Shown here: one piece after another, positions 29,871 through 38,939 of the stretch | Layout of the letters: each line of letters starts with the position of its first letter | Position numbering within the stretch: the stretch's first letter is position 1 | From: JAJRVM01 sp963700515 | GTDB lineage: Bacteria; Planctomycetota; Planctomycetia; Pirellulales; Pirellulaceae | Reading direction: 5' to 3' | Length of the DNA: 64,000 bases | Assembly: GCA_963700515.1 (NCBI GenBank) | Contig: CAVOXY010000048.1 | Location: forward strand, 496,001 to 560,000 | Notes under the pieces: model-generated | Databases searched by the model: none | What the model saw: only the letters and a program-made list of their open reading frames with translations | Told to the model about the DNA's origin: nothing | Program-made: the position numbers and the translations under genes

Positions 29871-30776
29871 ATGTCTCACCTTACTCGACGTGACTTCTCG
29901 AGAACCTCCATGGCTGGTGCCGGTGCGCTGGCAACTGCCCCTGCGCTGTTGCGAGCGCAACCGCCAACGGCCGCCGTTTCGCTGAAGGGAACGGACCTCG
30001 TTCCACTGGGCCAGACAGGCATCAAGGTCACGCGGCTAGCCCAGGGGACCGGATACAACGGCTTCAATCATTCCTCTGCCCAAACGCGGCAGGGCAAGGA
30101 GGCCTTTGACCGCTTGTTGAATCACAGCCTGGACCAGGGCGTCCGGTTCCTGGACATGGCCGATCTGTACGGCTCGCATCCGCTGGTGAAAGATGTGGTC
30201 AAGAGCCTCCCCCGCGACAAATATGTACTGCTGACCAAGATCTGGCCGCGGAAGGAAGATTGGGTCACGCCGTCGGGCGGGGCGAAGCAGGAGCTGGATC
30301 GGTTCCGCCAGGAACTGCAGGTAGACCAGATCGAAGTCTGTCTGATTCACTGCATGCAGAACAGCCAATGGCCGACGGAGTTTGAGCGGATTCGTGATGA
30401 GCTGTCCCAACTGAAGGACAATGGCGTGATCCGGGCGACGGGGGTCTCGTGCCACGACCTCGGCGCACTCAAAGTCGCCGCCGAACATCCTTGGGTGGAC
30501 GTGATCTTCGCCCGCATCAATCACAAGGGTGGTGAAAAGTACTCTTGTGACGGTACCGCCGACGAAGTTGCCGCTGTACTGAAAACTGCCCGCAAGAACG
30601 GCAAAGCCGTGGTCGGGATGAAGATCTTCGGAGCCGGCCTACTCGTCACACCCGAAGAAAAAGACGCGTCCCTGAAATACGTGTTCACGAATGAACTCGT
30701 CGACGCCATCACGGTCGGAATGCTCAACCCGGAGCAAGTCGACGACACACTGCGACACATCGCTCAGGTTGCCTGA
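29871..30776 (+). CDS. Aldo/keto reductase family protein with Tat leader
   Basis: 301 residues; ATG preceded by ACAGGAG. Tat leader HLTRRDFSRTSMAGAGALAT. The (beta/alpha)8 aldo/keto reductase pattern is clear: LGQTGIKVTRLAQGTGYNGF, catalytic Asp and Tyr in VRFLDMADLYGSH, Lys in YVLLTKIWPR, His in VCLIHCMQN, then GVIRATGVSCHDLGALK and VVGMKIFGAGLL. These enzymes reduce carbonyls with NADPH; an RR leader on such a protein is usual in planctomycetes and suggests cofactor-loaded export. The end is followed by the divergence-free 200-bp regulatory region of the PadR gene. Confidence 0.88.
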   Translation: MSHLTRRDFSRTSMAGAGALATAPALLRAQPPTAAVSLKGTDLVPLGQTGIKVTRLAQGTGYNGFNHSSAQTRQGKEAFDRLLNHSLDQGVRFLDMADLYGSHPLVKDVVKSLPRDKYVLLTKIWPRKEDWVTPSGGAKQELDRFRQELQVDQIEVCLIHCMQNSQWPTEFERIRDELSQLKDNGVIRATGVSCHDLGALKVAAEHPWVDVIFARINHKGGEKYSCDGTADEVAAVLKTARKNGKAVVGMKIFGAGLLVTPEEKDASLKYVFTNELVDAITVGMLNPEQVDDTLRHIAQVA

Positions 30777-30954
30777 ACCCAAAACGCAGCTGGAGCGACT
30801 CAGCACCGCCTGTGGTTTCGCGCCGCAGGCGCATTTGAGCGTGTGTCGGCGTCTCCCTGCTACCGATATTCGAACGTTGACTCTGTCGCCATCTCGCCCA
30901 GGGCCGTTACCGACGCCCTCACGGCGGCTCCGAAAAACCTCCTCGTTGATTCCG

Positions 30955-31000
30955 TTGACATACCTAGACCCGTTAGGTACTATACCTAGTGCTATTAGGC
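30955..31000 (+). promoter_or_regulatory. PadR-gene promoter with twin dyad operators
   Basis: TTGACA at 30955-30960, a 17-bp spacer and TACTAT at 30978-30983 form a near-consensus sigma-70 promoter. ACCTA-GACCCGT-TAGGT (30962-30978) fills the spacer, and ACCTA-GTGCTAT-TAGGC (30984-31000) covers the start region; the two dyads are 22 bp apart, two helical turns. Binding of a dimeric regulator to both would block the promoter, so autorepression by the PadR protein is the natural reading. Confidence 0.75.
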
Positions 31001-31033
31001 ATAGACATAAGGAGCATCCAAGGGGAGGCAACT

Positions 31034-31372
31034 GTGGTATCGAAGGAATTGACCGCCGCATCCACTCGGCCACTGGTATTGTCCGTATTGGCGACTGGCG
31101 AAAGCTATGGATATGCGATCATACAGCGGGTCCGCGAATTGTCGGGAGGCCAGTTGGAGTGGTCGGAAGGCATGCTTTATCCAGTCCTTCATCGCCTGGA
31201 GCGTGAGAAGCTGATCGTGTCGCGTTGGAAACAGTCGGCCAACAGTCGCCCCCGGAAATACTATCGGCTCAGCGCCAGTGGAACCCGCGCCATCGAGAGC
31301 GAGCGACAGCAGTGGTTTGCCGTTCATGAGACACTGGCGAGACTTTGGAGAATGAAGGCATGCACAACCTAG
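31034..31372 (+). CDS. PadR-family transcriptional regulator
   Basis: 112 residues from GTG 31034, with AGGGGAGG five bases upstream; the frame extends 15 codons further left but into the operator. The PadR winged helix is evident: STRPLVLSVLATGESYGYAI, then GGQLEWSEGMLYPVLHRLER, the wing ENLIVSRW-like EKLIVSRWKQ, and PRKYYRLSASGTRAIESERQ. PadR proteins are dimeric repressors answering small ligands, often controlling membrane exporters or permeases. Its end overlaps the next gene by 13 bases, so the two are translated together, a common PadR arrangement with a permease-prefix membrane protein. Confidence 0.9.
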   Translation: MVSKELTAASTRPLVLSVLATGESYGYAIIQRVRELSGGQLEWSEGMLYPVLHRLEREKLIVSRWKQSANSRPRKYYRLSASGTRAIESERQQWFAVHETLARLWRMKACTT

Positions 31373-32052
31373 AAGAGCAGATTGCGGACTGGAAGAAGAG
31401 CATCACATCTGCTGAATCGTTGCACGAGAGCGATCTGTCGGAATTGGAGCAGCATCTACGCGATGCGATCGCCGATTTACAGAAGCGCGGCCTGAATCTG
31501 CAGGAAGCGTTTCTCGTCGCTGCCAGCAGACTGGGAACGTACGACGCGTTGGATACAGAATTCAGGAAGATTAACGGCAGCTATCTTTGGCAGCGACGCG
31601 TATTCTGGATGCTCGCCGGCTATCTCTTGATGGGACTGGCCGGCAGAATCATGAGTGGAGTCGGTTCGATTGGCGCTTCCATCGCTGCCTTCGAGGGAGC
31701 CAGTGGCACGGTTGTGGGAGCGATTTCCGTGTGTGTCACAGTGGTTGGTTGGGGCTGTCTGCTGGTGTGCATGTACGCCCTTGCCCACGGCCAGGGACAT
31801 GGCATTCTCTCGCACTCCGTCACCATTACTCCGACCACACTGATCCTCGTGGTGCTGGGGATTCTTGCCGGAGGTACCATGCTCTCGGTTGGCGGCCACG
31901 TGCTGACAGCCCGCCTGGTATCGGTCCAAACGCTGGGGCAGGCAGTTGTCGTGACGTCGGTCGCAAACTACGCCATTCAGCTCGCAATTCCGCTCATCTG
32001 CCTTGGCATGATGCTCTCATTGCGGCAACGCACCCGCGCGGCCGTTGGCTAG
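31360..32052 (+). CDS. Membrane protein with N-terminal permease-prefix-like helices, co-translated with PadR
   Basis: 230 residues from ATG 31360. The first 75 residues are soluble and helical (HNLEEQIADWKKSITSAESL, then ELEQHLRDAIADLQKRGLNL, EAFLVAASRLG), matching the short prefix domain often found on ABC permeases next to PadR regulators. Then follow about five membrane segments (VFWMLAGYLLMGLAGRIMSG; VVGAISVCVTVVGWGCLLVC; TTLILVVLGILAGGTMLSVG; AIQLAIPLICLGMMLSL). No FtsX/MacB permease domain follows, so it is not itself a complete permease. A signalling or regulatory partner of the PadR protein is possible; function unknown. Confidence 0.75.
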   Translation: MHNLEEQIADWKKSITSAESLHESDLSELEQHLRDAIADLQKRGLNLQEAFLVAASRLGTYDALDTEFRKINGSYLWQRRVFWMLAGYLLMGLAGRIMSGVGSIGASIAAFEGASGTVVGAISVCVTVVGWGCLLVCMYALAHGQGHGILSHSVTITPTTLILVVLGILAGGTMLSVGGHVLTARLVSVQTLGQAVVVTSVANYAIQLAIPLICLGMMLSLRQRTRAAVG

Positions 32053-32078
32053 TGCCCCGCAAACGCTGCGATGACGGG

Positions 32079-32267
32079 TTATCTGCTGCTGGTATTGCCC
32101 GTCAGTGACTCGAGTGGTACGACAGGGATTGTCGAACACTTGCGACACCCACCGCACTTCCCCGAGGACTTGCCGCGCAGCAATCGCCACGCACGACGCA
32201 AGACGTAGCCAACTGCCAGTGCGACAATCGCTCCCGTCACGCTGTATTGCACTAATTCGTTCATCAT
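32079..32267 (-). CDS. FeoB-associated Cys-rich membrane protein
   Basis: 62 residues, ATG at 32267 overlapping the FeoB stop (ATGA). One membrane helix (VTGAIVALAVGYVLRRAWRL) is followed by a basic stretch and KCGGCRKC, a CxxCxxC cluster. Small proteins of this design follow feoB in many bacteria and are thought to help iron transfer or stabilise FeoB. The position and motif together make this a confident assignment although it is very short. Confidence 0.85.
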   Translation of the reverse strand: MMNELVQYSVTGAIVALAVGYVLRRAWRLLRGKSSGKCGGCRKCSTIPVVPLESLTGNTSSR

Positions 32268-34539
32268 CCCGCTGCCATCCACGTACCGAGCTGATACGTT
32301 AACAACGCTCCCACATACGCCAGAGAGGTCATGTAGCAGAAAGTGAACAAGGGCCAGCGAAAGGTGCCGGTTTCCTTGCGAATGACCAGTAGCGTGGCCG
32401 CACACTGGGCGCAGAGGGCGAAGAAGACCATGATCGACAAGGCAACCGGCAGGGTAAAAACGGGACGATCCGATCCCGGCCACGTCGTCGCCGCCAGTTC
32501 CTCCTTCAACGAGGACGATGTTTCGTCCTGACCCTCACCTAAATTGTAGATGACTCCCATGGCTCCAATCACGACCTCACGAGCCGGGAATGAGGCCAAC
32601 ACGGCGCAGCCGATGCGCCAATCCCAGCCAAGCGGTCGGACAACCGGCGCAATCAGTTTCCCCAGATGCCCGAGCCAGCTCTGCTGCATGTACGCACCCG
32701 CCACATGATTGGAGACCGCGGTTTCCAATTCATCGTGACGTCGTGTCAGTTCCTGCCAACGTTCCCCGCGCGGTTCACCCTCCCGAAGCGATGCCCTCCC
32801 CGCCTCCACCGATTCGATCTCCTCGCTCAGACGCGCCAACTGGACGGTATACTGGGCCCGTACATCCGCTTCGAGGTGCGCCGGGTGCGGAAAATAGGCC
32901 GCGGCCCAGACGATCACCGTGACCGCCAAGATCAAGGTCCCGGCACTTCGCACGAACGCCCAACACTGCTCAACGACTCGGGTCGCCACGACACGCGGTG
33001 AGGGAATGCGGTAATCGGGCAATTCCATCACAAACGGAGGCGTCTCTCCTTTGAGCAAGGTGAGTTTCAAAATCTTGGCCACACAGATAGCCGTCACAAC
33101 TCCGAGACTGTAGAGGGCAATGATCGTGATCCCCTGTAATCCGAGCCAACCACCCAAAAATCGACGATCGGGAACGAACGCCGCGATCATCAACGTGTAG
33201 ACGGGCAATCGAGCACTGCAACTCATCAACGGAGCGACCAGCATCGTGACCAATCGATCGCGGCGGTTCTCAATGACGCGCGTGGCCATGATTCCCGGAA
33301 CCGCACAGGCGAAGGAAGAGAGCAAGGGAATGAACGATTTTCCGCTCAGACCAACACGCGACATCAACCCGTCCATGAGGTAGGCAGCGCGAGCCAAATA
33401 GCCGCAATCTTCCAGGATCGCCACGAACAGGAACAACATGGCGATCTGCGGTAGAAAGACCAACACCGCTCCCACACCCGCGACGACACCATTGGACAAC
33501 AGGGACTGCAACACGCCGTCGGGCACGGTGGTGCTGATCCCCGCACCGACTGCCGAAACCAGCCGTTCAATCAGCTCCTGAAACGGTCGCGCCCAGGAAA
33601 AAATCGCCTGGAAAACGATGACCATGAAGGCGATGAAGACCAGGGCACCTCCGACTCGGTGCGTCACCAACCGATCGATGCGATCGGTGATGGTCACCTG
33701 CTCCTCGCTCGGGTGTACCACCACCCCCTTCACGAGCTCATCCACCCACTGATAACGACTCATCGTCTCGACCGCCGGGATCGGATACCCGGCCGAGACC
33801 AGCCGCTCACGTGACTCGCGTACCTCTTCGCGCCACCGAGAATCACCGTCGACCAAGCCAGCACGCTCCAAGTACCCGCTGGTATCGAGCAAAATCCGTT
33901 CCACGAGATACCGCGGCACATCGCGATGAGACCGCCGATCCCACGAGTGCTTCAGCTGCGCGACTTCCTGACAGAAAGCGGCGGGGAGCGAACTGGCAAT
34001 CAGCGGCGGTTCAAGGGAATCGGCGGCAGAGAGCGCCTGCTTGAGCTGCTCAAGTCCCAGACGGCGGTGCGCCTGCATCTCGATCACGGGAACACCCAGC
34101 CGGTCCCGCAGTTCCGCCACATCGATCGTCACATGTCGCTCGCTGGCGATGTCCATCTTGTTCAGGACAATCAGCAGGGGGCGTCCCAGTTCCAAAGCCT
34201 GACTAACCAGATACAGATTCCGCTGGAGGTTGCTCGCATCCACGATACACACGATGACGTCGGGGGAGGGACGTCGCTGCGCCGCCCCAACAGCACGTCC
34301 ACGGCAACCATTTCGTCCAGAGAATGCGGCGCCAGGCTATAGGTTCCCGGTAGATCAATGACCGTCAACTGCCGGCCAGCGTACTGCGTGTGCCCGACCT
34401 TCTTCTCGACGGTGACCCCCGGGTAGTTGCCGACCCGTTGAGAAACGCCGACCAACGCGCTGAAGAGCGTGGACTTGCCGGTGTTCGGGTTGCCAAGCAA
34501 GGCGACTGTGATCGCCGCCCCAACGGTGTTCATGGGCAT
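32264..34539 (-). CDS. feoB: Ferrous iron transporter FeoB (one frame break)
   Basis: About 757 residues. GTPase domain: G1 ALLGNPNTGKSTLF, G2/G3 GNYPGVTVEKK and VIDLPGTYSL, G4 LIVLNKMD. The break falls between VLLGRRSDVP and VCIVDASNLQRNLY, in a run of five G (34262-34266 on the plus strand); one more base restores PPDVIVCIVDASN. Membrane part: VLVFLPQIAMLFLFVAILED, the Gate motif PLMSCSARLPVYTLMIAAFV, and the C-terminal core FPAREVVIGAMGVIYN. FeoB imports Fe2+ across the inner membrane. ATG 34539 is chosen; 34533 (ATG) and 34551 (TTG) are alternatives. Follows feoA at 93 bp and is coupled to the Cys-rich protein. Confidence 0.93.
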
Positions 34540-34632
34540 CGAGACGTGCAAGAGAATTCAATGCTCGTCGCCGCGCAAGATAGAGCGCCCCGCGTGGCAC
34601 AGCCACGACGTTTGAGCGATAGTCCGCAATCG

Positions 34633-34890
34633 CTAGCTGGCGACTTGATAACTGCGAACCAAAACGCCGAGCAAGTCGCTGCACCGGAAGCAAAGCCGGC
34701 TACCACCGACTCGAATGATACACGGTTTCCCGTGCCGCACCACTTGGACCGTCATTCCCTGACGCAGTCCCATTTCTTCCAATCGCCGCACATGCTCGGG
34801 ACACCCCACGAATCGGTCAATCAGAGCCGACTGACCGGGTCGGAGGCGATCCAGAGGAATTAGTTCGTAAGCGTGTATTCGATCTATCAA
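34633..34890 (-). CDS. feoA: Ferrous iron transport protein FeoA
   Basis: 85 residues, SH3-like FeoA domain: ELIPLDRLRPGQSALIDRFV, RRLEEMGLRQGMTVQVVRHG, KPCIIRVGGSRLCFRCSDL. FeoA is a small cytosolic partner of FeoB. The only start giving a full domain is TTG 34890, without an obvious ribosome site, so the start is uncertain. An imperfect dyad, TGAGA-CTAGA-TCTCA, lies just upstream (34913-34927) and could be a regulatory site, though it does not resemble a canonical Fur box. Confidence 0.9.
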   Translation of the reverse strand: MIDRIHAYELIPLDRLRPGQSALIDRFVGCPEHVRRLEEMGLRQGMTVQVVRHGKPCIIRVGGSRLCFRCSDLLGVLVRSYQVAS

Positions 34891-35251
34891 GGTTTCGGGT
34901 TTCTGGTGAAAATGAGACTAGATCTCAGCAACTCCATTACAAGTCTATCGGCGCATGGGAGGATGTGCAAGGACGGATTTCGCAGTTGGAAGAGTATTTT
35001 TTGGGAACTTCCTGCCCTCCCTCGCGACCCGCCGCCAAGTTCCGCTACCATGCGCGGCTCAGTGATCAGACGGGCACCGCCAGAGGGACGGGACTGGCAG
35101 CTCCCCAAGAGGGGCAACAAGGGTGGCACGCGGAATCGGGCGGACCGCATCAAAGGCGTGAAGCGGGCTCCGGATCAGTTTCGCCATCAGCCACAGAAGG
35201 GGTCTCGAGCGGGGGGGTTTTCCGTGAACTCACGGAGCACTGGTCGCTCAT
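34891..35251. other. Upstream region of feoA, one weak dyad
   Basis: 361 bp. Holds TGAGA-CTAGA-TCTCA (34913-34927) and a hairpin TCCGTGA-AC-TCACGGA at 35221-35236 without a T-run. Open frames on the plus strand here have no family resemblance. Confidence 0.5.
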
Positions 35252-35338
35252 TCACGTCGAGATCCCGAACCGGGGAAGAATCCATAGCTGCAATGCGATC
35301 CAGGCGGCCACGACCCCCAGAATGATGAGAAACTCCAC
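35252..35338 (-). CDS. 28-residue single-helix membrane peptide
   Basis: GTG at 35338 with GGAAGGAG 6-7 bases upstream, stop TGA at 35252-35254. The product begins MEFLIILGVVAAWIALQLWI and ends LPRFGIST: one membrane helix with a short basic tail. It is far below the usual gene-calling limit, but the strong ribosome site and the protein-like composition support it. It lies upstream of feoA on the same strand. Small peptides of similar appearance accompany feoAB elsewhere; a link to iron transport is inference only. Confidence 0.55.
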   Translation of the reverse strand: MEFLIILGVVAAWIALQLWILPRFGIST

Positions 35339-35698
35339 GGACTGCTCCTTCCTGACGGCCCCGCCGAGGGTGCCCTGAAACAAAACCAACCACGACTACT
35401 GACACTGTCTGCGCAAAAACAGGCGATCGTCAAGCGACGAATCGGTCGGCCGGCACACGAGTTCCTGGAACGGAGCAGCCGCTTCCGCCTGGCGATCCTG
35501 CTCCGGATGACTCCCCAGAAGGCCAGGTCGGCTTTCTCGGGACCTGAGAGATGGGCGTGTGGCACGTTCGATAACCGCAAGTGCGGCTGGATCGGCAGTA
35601 TTCCGGGGGCTAGACTGGCGGGAGTGTCCACACGCGAGGTTTGACAAGCGGCCCGCGAACCTGTCGGTTACAGCTTGGCCCTTTCTGAGGAATGAACG
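35339..35698. other. Divergent intergenic region, nothing recognised
   Basis: 360 bp between the small membrane peptide (minus) and the thioredoxin-like gene (plus). No repeat, terminator or gene was recognised. Confidence 0.5.
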
Positions 35699-36829
35699 AT
35701 GCATAAGCAGCTCCTACTAGTAGCGGGCTTGATCGTCGGCCAACTAATACTGATCGCTCCCCTTACCGGTTCCCCCTGCTGGGCGGAGGACATTGAGCCA
35801 CTCGCCATGGGATCGCCGGCTCCTGATTTTGAGCTTCCTGGCGTCGATGACAAGGTCCATCGGCTCCGCGACTTCGATAACGCTCGGCTATTGGTCTTGG
35901 TCTTCACCTGCAATCACTGCCCGACCGCCCAGGCCTACGAGGACCGCCTCATTCAGCTGGCGAAAGACTACCAGGACCGGGGTGTCGCGGTGATCGCCAT
36001 TTCCCCCAACGATCCTCAAGCAGTGCGACTGGATGAACTGGGCTACTCCGACCTCGGCGATTCCCTGGCCGAGATGAAGTTGCGAGCCAAAGAGAAGGCG
36101 TTCCCGTTCCCCTACTTGTACGATGGCGACCGGCAGCAGGTGTCGCGTGCATACGGTGTTTTGGCCACGCCGCACGTCTTCATTTTCGATCAAACGCGGA
36201 AGTTACGTTACGAGGGGCGTGTGGATGATGATGAGAAGGGCGCCCCCAAGTCGCACGACGCCCGCAACGCGATGGATGCCCTGCTCTCCGGCCGGCGCGT
36301 TCCGGTGGAGAAGACACGCACATTCGGCTGTTCCACGAAATGGTCCGACAAACGTGAGAGCGCTCGGCAGGCACTCGCCCGATGGAACGAAGAGCCTGTG
36401 ACGCTCAAGAAGATTGACGCCGCGGGAGTACGTGAACTCGCCCAGAACAAATCGGACAAGTACAGGCTCGTCAATGTCTGGGCCAGCTGGTGCATCCCGT
36501 GCGTCACCGAGCTGGCTGAATTCGTCACGATGAATCGGATGTACCGTCATCGGAATTTTGAGTTGATAACGATCAGCCTGGACTCGGCCGAGAAGCTTGA
36601 CAAGTCACTCGAGTTGCTTGAGAAGCGGCATGTCGCCGCCACGAACTACATCTTTGACTCCGGTGATCGCGATGCCCTAGCCGAAGCGATCGACAAGCAG
36701 TGGAACGGCCCGGTCCCCTATACGCTGCTCATCGCTCCCGGCGGCGAAGTCGTATACCGTCGGCACGGATCCATCGATCCACTGGAAGTGAAACGAGCCA
36801 TCGTGGAACGACTTGGCCGCACATACTGA
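35699..36829 (+). CDS. Periplasmic protein with two thioredoxin-like domains (peroxiredoxin-like + TlpA-like)
   Basis: 376 residues with a signal peptide (QLLLVAGLIVGQLILIAPLT ... CWAED). Domain 1 (about 38-190) is of the AhpC/TSA redoxin type: MGSPAPDFELPGVDDKVHRL, then CxxC in VFTCNHCPTAQAYEDRLIQL, and VLATPHVFIFDQ. Domain 2 (about 235-376) is TlpA-like, with WASWCIPCVTELAEF and PVPYTLLIAPGGEVVYRRHG. Both active sites keep two cysteines, so it may pass electrons between domains or act on two kinds of disulfide in the periplasm. The first-domain type is widespread in planctomycetes. It stands alone on the plus strand; its stop is 11 bp from the convergent thymidylate-synthase-like gene. Confidence 0.87.
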   Translation: MHKQLLLVAGLIVGQLILIAPLTGSPCWAEDIEPLAMGSPAPDFELPGVDDKVHRLRDFDNARLLVLVFTCNHCPTAQAYEDRLIQLAKDYQDRGVAVIAISPNDPQAVRLDELGYSDLGDSLAEMKLRAKEKAFPFPYLYDGDRQQVSRAYGVLATPHVFIFDQTRKLRYEGRVDDDEKGAPKSHDARNAMDALLSGRRVPVEKTRTFGCSTKWSDKRESARQALARWNEEPVTLKKIDAAGVRELAQNKSDKYRLVNVWASWCIPCVTELAEFVTMNRMYRHRNFELITISLDSAEKLDKSLELLEKRHVAATNYIFDSGDRDALAEAIDKQWNGPVPYTLLIAPGGEVVYRRHGSIDPLEVKRAIVERLGRTY

Positions 36830-36840
36830 TTCGAACCTGG

Positions 36841-37684
36841 TCAGGGACTGTTTTGACGCACTTTGTCCAGAATCAGCGGGCGCGCCTCGTCCATCAGATC
36901 CTGGACATCCGCATAGTGCATCGTGCGACCAGCAAAGTCGCGCGTTTCGATGGCGTGCAGGAAGCGGGCTTTGAACTCGTTCATATTGGATCCATAAATG
37001 TGGTAGCTGTCGGCCATATGGCAGTAGCGGCCGAGTTTGATTTCGCGACCACTCAGCTCCGACACGCGACGAGCAATTCGCTGCTGCAGCTGAACCAAGG
37101 CAAAGATGTTCATGAACGCCGCTTTATAGGCATCGTTGCTGCGAAACCGCACGTTCATGCTCATTAACGCCGTACCATCCTGCTCGATCAATTCGACACC
37201 AGATGCTCTGCAAGCAGGCCGGATCATAACACTGGCTGTCTTCCCAGACTTTCCAGGTCACGGCCTGAGCGCGGCGGGTGTAGCCCGTCTTGGCCAGTTG
37301 TTGGCACATCCCCTCGATCTGGTCAAACGACTTGGCCAAGGAGGGAACGTTGTAGCCGAACAGTCGCTGATGGTAAGTGTATTCCCAGCGGGTGTCCGAC
37401 TTATCTCCCGCATCACGCACCCAATGATCCTTGATACCATCGCAGACTTCCATCACATATTCTTGGAGATCTTCGAAGCCACCGGGCATGTCCCGATGAA
37501 TCATCGGCTCCAACAGCGGATCGCTGACCGTGATCAGCATCGTGGCGTCCTTGCTGGGTGGGTCGCCCGGCTTGTCATATTGAGTACTGATGTCGCAGCC
37601 TTCCTGAAACAGCTTGACGAGCGAGTTTTCCCAGGCGCGGGCAATACAATCGCTCTCGACCACCAGGACCGGTATTCCGTTCAT
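36841..37684 (-). CDS. Thymidylate synthase / dCMP hydroxymethylase superfamily enzyme, archaeal-type (one frame break)
   Basis: About 280 residues from ATG 37684. Signature regions: TRRAQAVTWKVWEDSQCYDP, ACLQSIWCRI with the candidate nucleophilic Cys, MNVRFRSNDAYKAAFMNIFA (RSxD and Asn positions of dUMP binding), and HMADSYHIYGSN near the C-terminus. The pattern fits the superfamily variant of methanogens better than E. coli ThyA, where the nucleophile lies in PCH. An extra base near 37189 separates WCRI from IEQDGTALMSMNV. The enzyme would methylate dUMP to dTMP, or hydroxymethylate a pyrimidine nucleotide; the sequence alone does not settle which. It follows the CBS gene by 38 bp. Confidence 0.82.
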
Positions 37685-37722
37685 GCCATACTTCTTTCGT
37701 GCTGAGGGCGAGTCGTTGCTTC

Positions 37723-38169
37723 TCAATCGCCGGGTGGCGCGACCACTGCTCGCGGTGTTTGCTGATCAAGTATTCGACCAATGTCGTGGAACTCATGAGC
37801 CAGGTGAGCAAGAACGTCATCCAGTGCCAGGATCCCCACCAGTCTCCCCACCGCGTCGACGACCGGCAGGCGCCGTAATTCGCCATCACGCATCAGCGCC
37901 AATGCGCCTTTCAGCGAGGCGGACTCCGGGACCGTGATAACCGGTTCAGTCATGATGTCGCGCACACGGGTGGTACGAGGAGCTCTTTCGGCCGCAATCA
38001 CCCTCACCACCAAATCTTGATCGGTCAGAATGCCAATCGGCTGACGCTCTCGATTCAGCACGATCAAGGATCCCACCGCACGCTGATGCATGCGTTCCGC
38101 AGCCGTCCAAGCGCTTTCATCAAGATCCACCAGATCGACCTGTCGTTGGCAGACGTGTGACACCGTCAT
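37723..38169 (-). CDS. CBS-domain pair protein
   Basis: 148 residues; ATG 38169 has AGGAG seven bases upstream. Two CBS motifs: TAAERMHQRAVGSLIVLNRE with QPIGILTDQDLVVRVIA, and VRDIMTEPVITVPESASLKG with LRRLPVVDAVGRLVGILALD. CBS pairs bind adenosyl nucleotides and act as energy or redox sensors. It begins the short minus-strand pair with the thymidylate-synthase-like gene and sits in a group of stress-type genes (hemerythrin-like, USP, BON). Confidence 0.9.
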   Translation of the reverse strand: MTVSHVCQRQVDLVDLDESAWTAAERMHQRAVGSLIVLNRERQPIGILTDQDLVVRVIAAERAPRTTRVRDIMTEPVITVPESASLKGALALMRDGELRRLPVVDAVGRLVGILALDDVLAHLAHEFHDIGRILDQQTPRAVVAPPGD

Positions 38170-38491
38170 CGGGCCACTCCTGAATGACACCCCTTCACTT
38201 TGGTTATCCCCGAACGCCTCAGGAGACCACGCAATAATGCTTCAAAATAGAGTTTCACGATCCTGGGGGATGTTCCGAGGCAGAAATTTGAAATGCCCCC
38301 ATTTTCACTCAATACGATTTAGGAGCTCTAACAAAACGTGGTTTTTGACGTCGGTTCAGGCGGGAAACCAGCAGCACTGCATCGGCGGTTTTGTCAGAGC
38401 TCCTTAACCTTCTAGCCGGCGACACACTTGTCATACAACACCAGGTGGGGACAATGCGTGTCGTGAATCACGCGTTTTACCACCCAACCGA
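38170..38491. other. Intergenic region, nothing recognised
   Basis: 322 bp upstream of the CBS gene and downstream of the hemerythrin-like gene; no gene, repeat or terminator recognised. Confidence 0.45.
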
Positions 38492-38939
38492 TCAGTCCTT
38501 GGACCCGATGTCTTCGGTAAACACCAACTGCACCAACTCGTTCTCAACTTCCTCGTGCCGCATCAGCCTATCCGTGAACTGAGCGAAGTCACCGCCCATT
38601 TTTTCCCACCATGCGGCTGTGACCGTCACCCCCGCCTGCCAGTTCGACCAAACCGGCGATTTCCCGCGCAGTTCGCCATGCTCGGCAATCAAGTCATTCA
38701 CTCTGTCCGAGAACGTGGGGAGCATGACTGACCAATTCGGCGAAACATTGACTGCCCTCCTCCGCTTTGAAGTGATCGTCGATCAACTCACTCAGCTCCC
38801 TCAGACGCCGAGACACTTCAGCTGTCCCGGCCGTTCGCTCCAAAAGAATCTGCTTGAGTTCCGCCAAAAGACCCCGCAATCTCACGTGCTCTTCCAGCAA
38901 CACCTCATAGCATTTCTTGACCGAGTCCGCATCTGACAT
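38492..38939 (-). CDS. Hemerythrin/HHE cation-binding-like protein (one frame break)
   Basis: About 148 residues from ATG 38939 (MSDADSVKKCYEVLLEEH). Four-helix pattern with His/Glu at helix positions: VLLEEHVRLRGLLAELKQIL, LSELIDDHFKAEEGSQCFAE, DRVNDLIAEHGELRGKS and DRLMRHEEVENELVQLVFTE. These are the spacings of HHE domains that bind a di-iron centre. The break lies in a run of four G (38717-38720); one fewer base reads SHAPTFSDRVNDLIAEHG. It may sense or store oxygen or iron; exact role unknown. Confidence 0.78.

Noticed and set aside
34913..34927. Fur box upstream of feoA
   Set aside because: A TGAGA/TCTCA dyad is present, but it does not match the AT-rich Fur consensus; kept only as a possible site.
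35221..35236. Terminator hairpin TCCGTGA-AC-TCACGGA
   Set aside because: The T-run precedes rather than follows the stem on the plus strand, and none follows on the minus strand.
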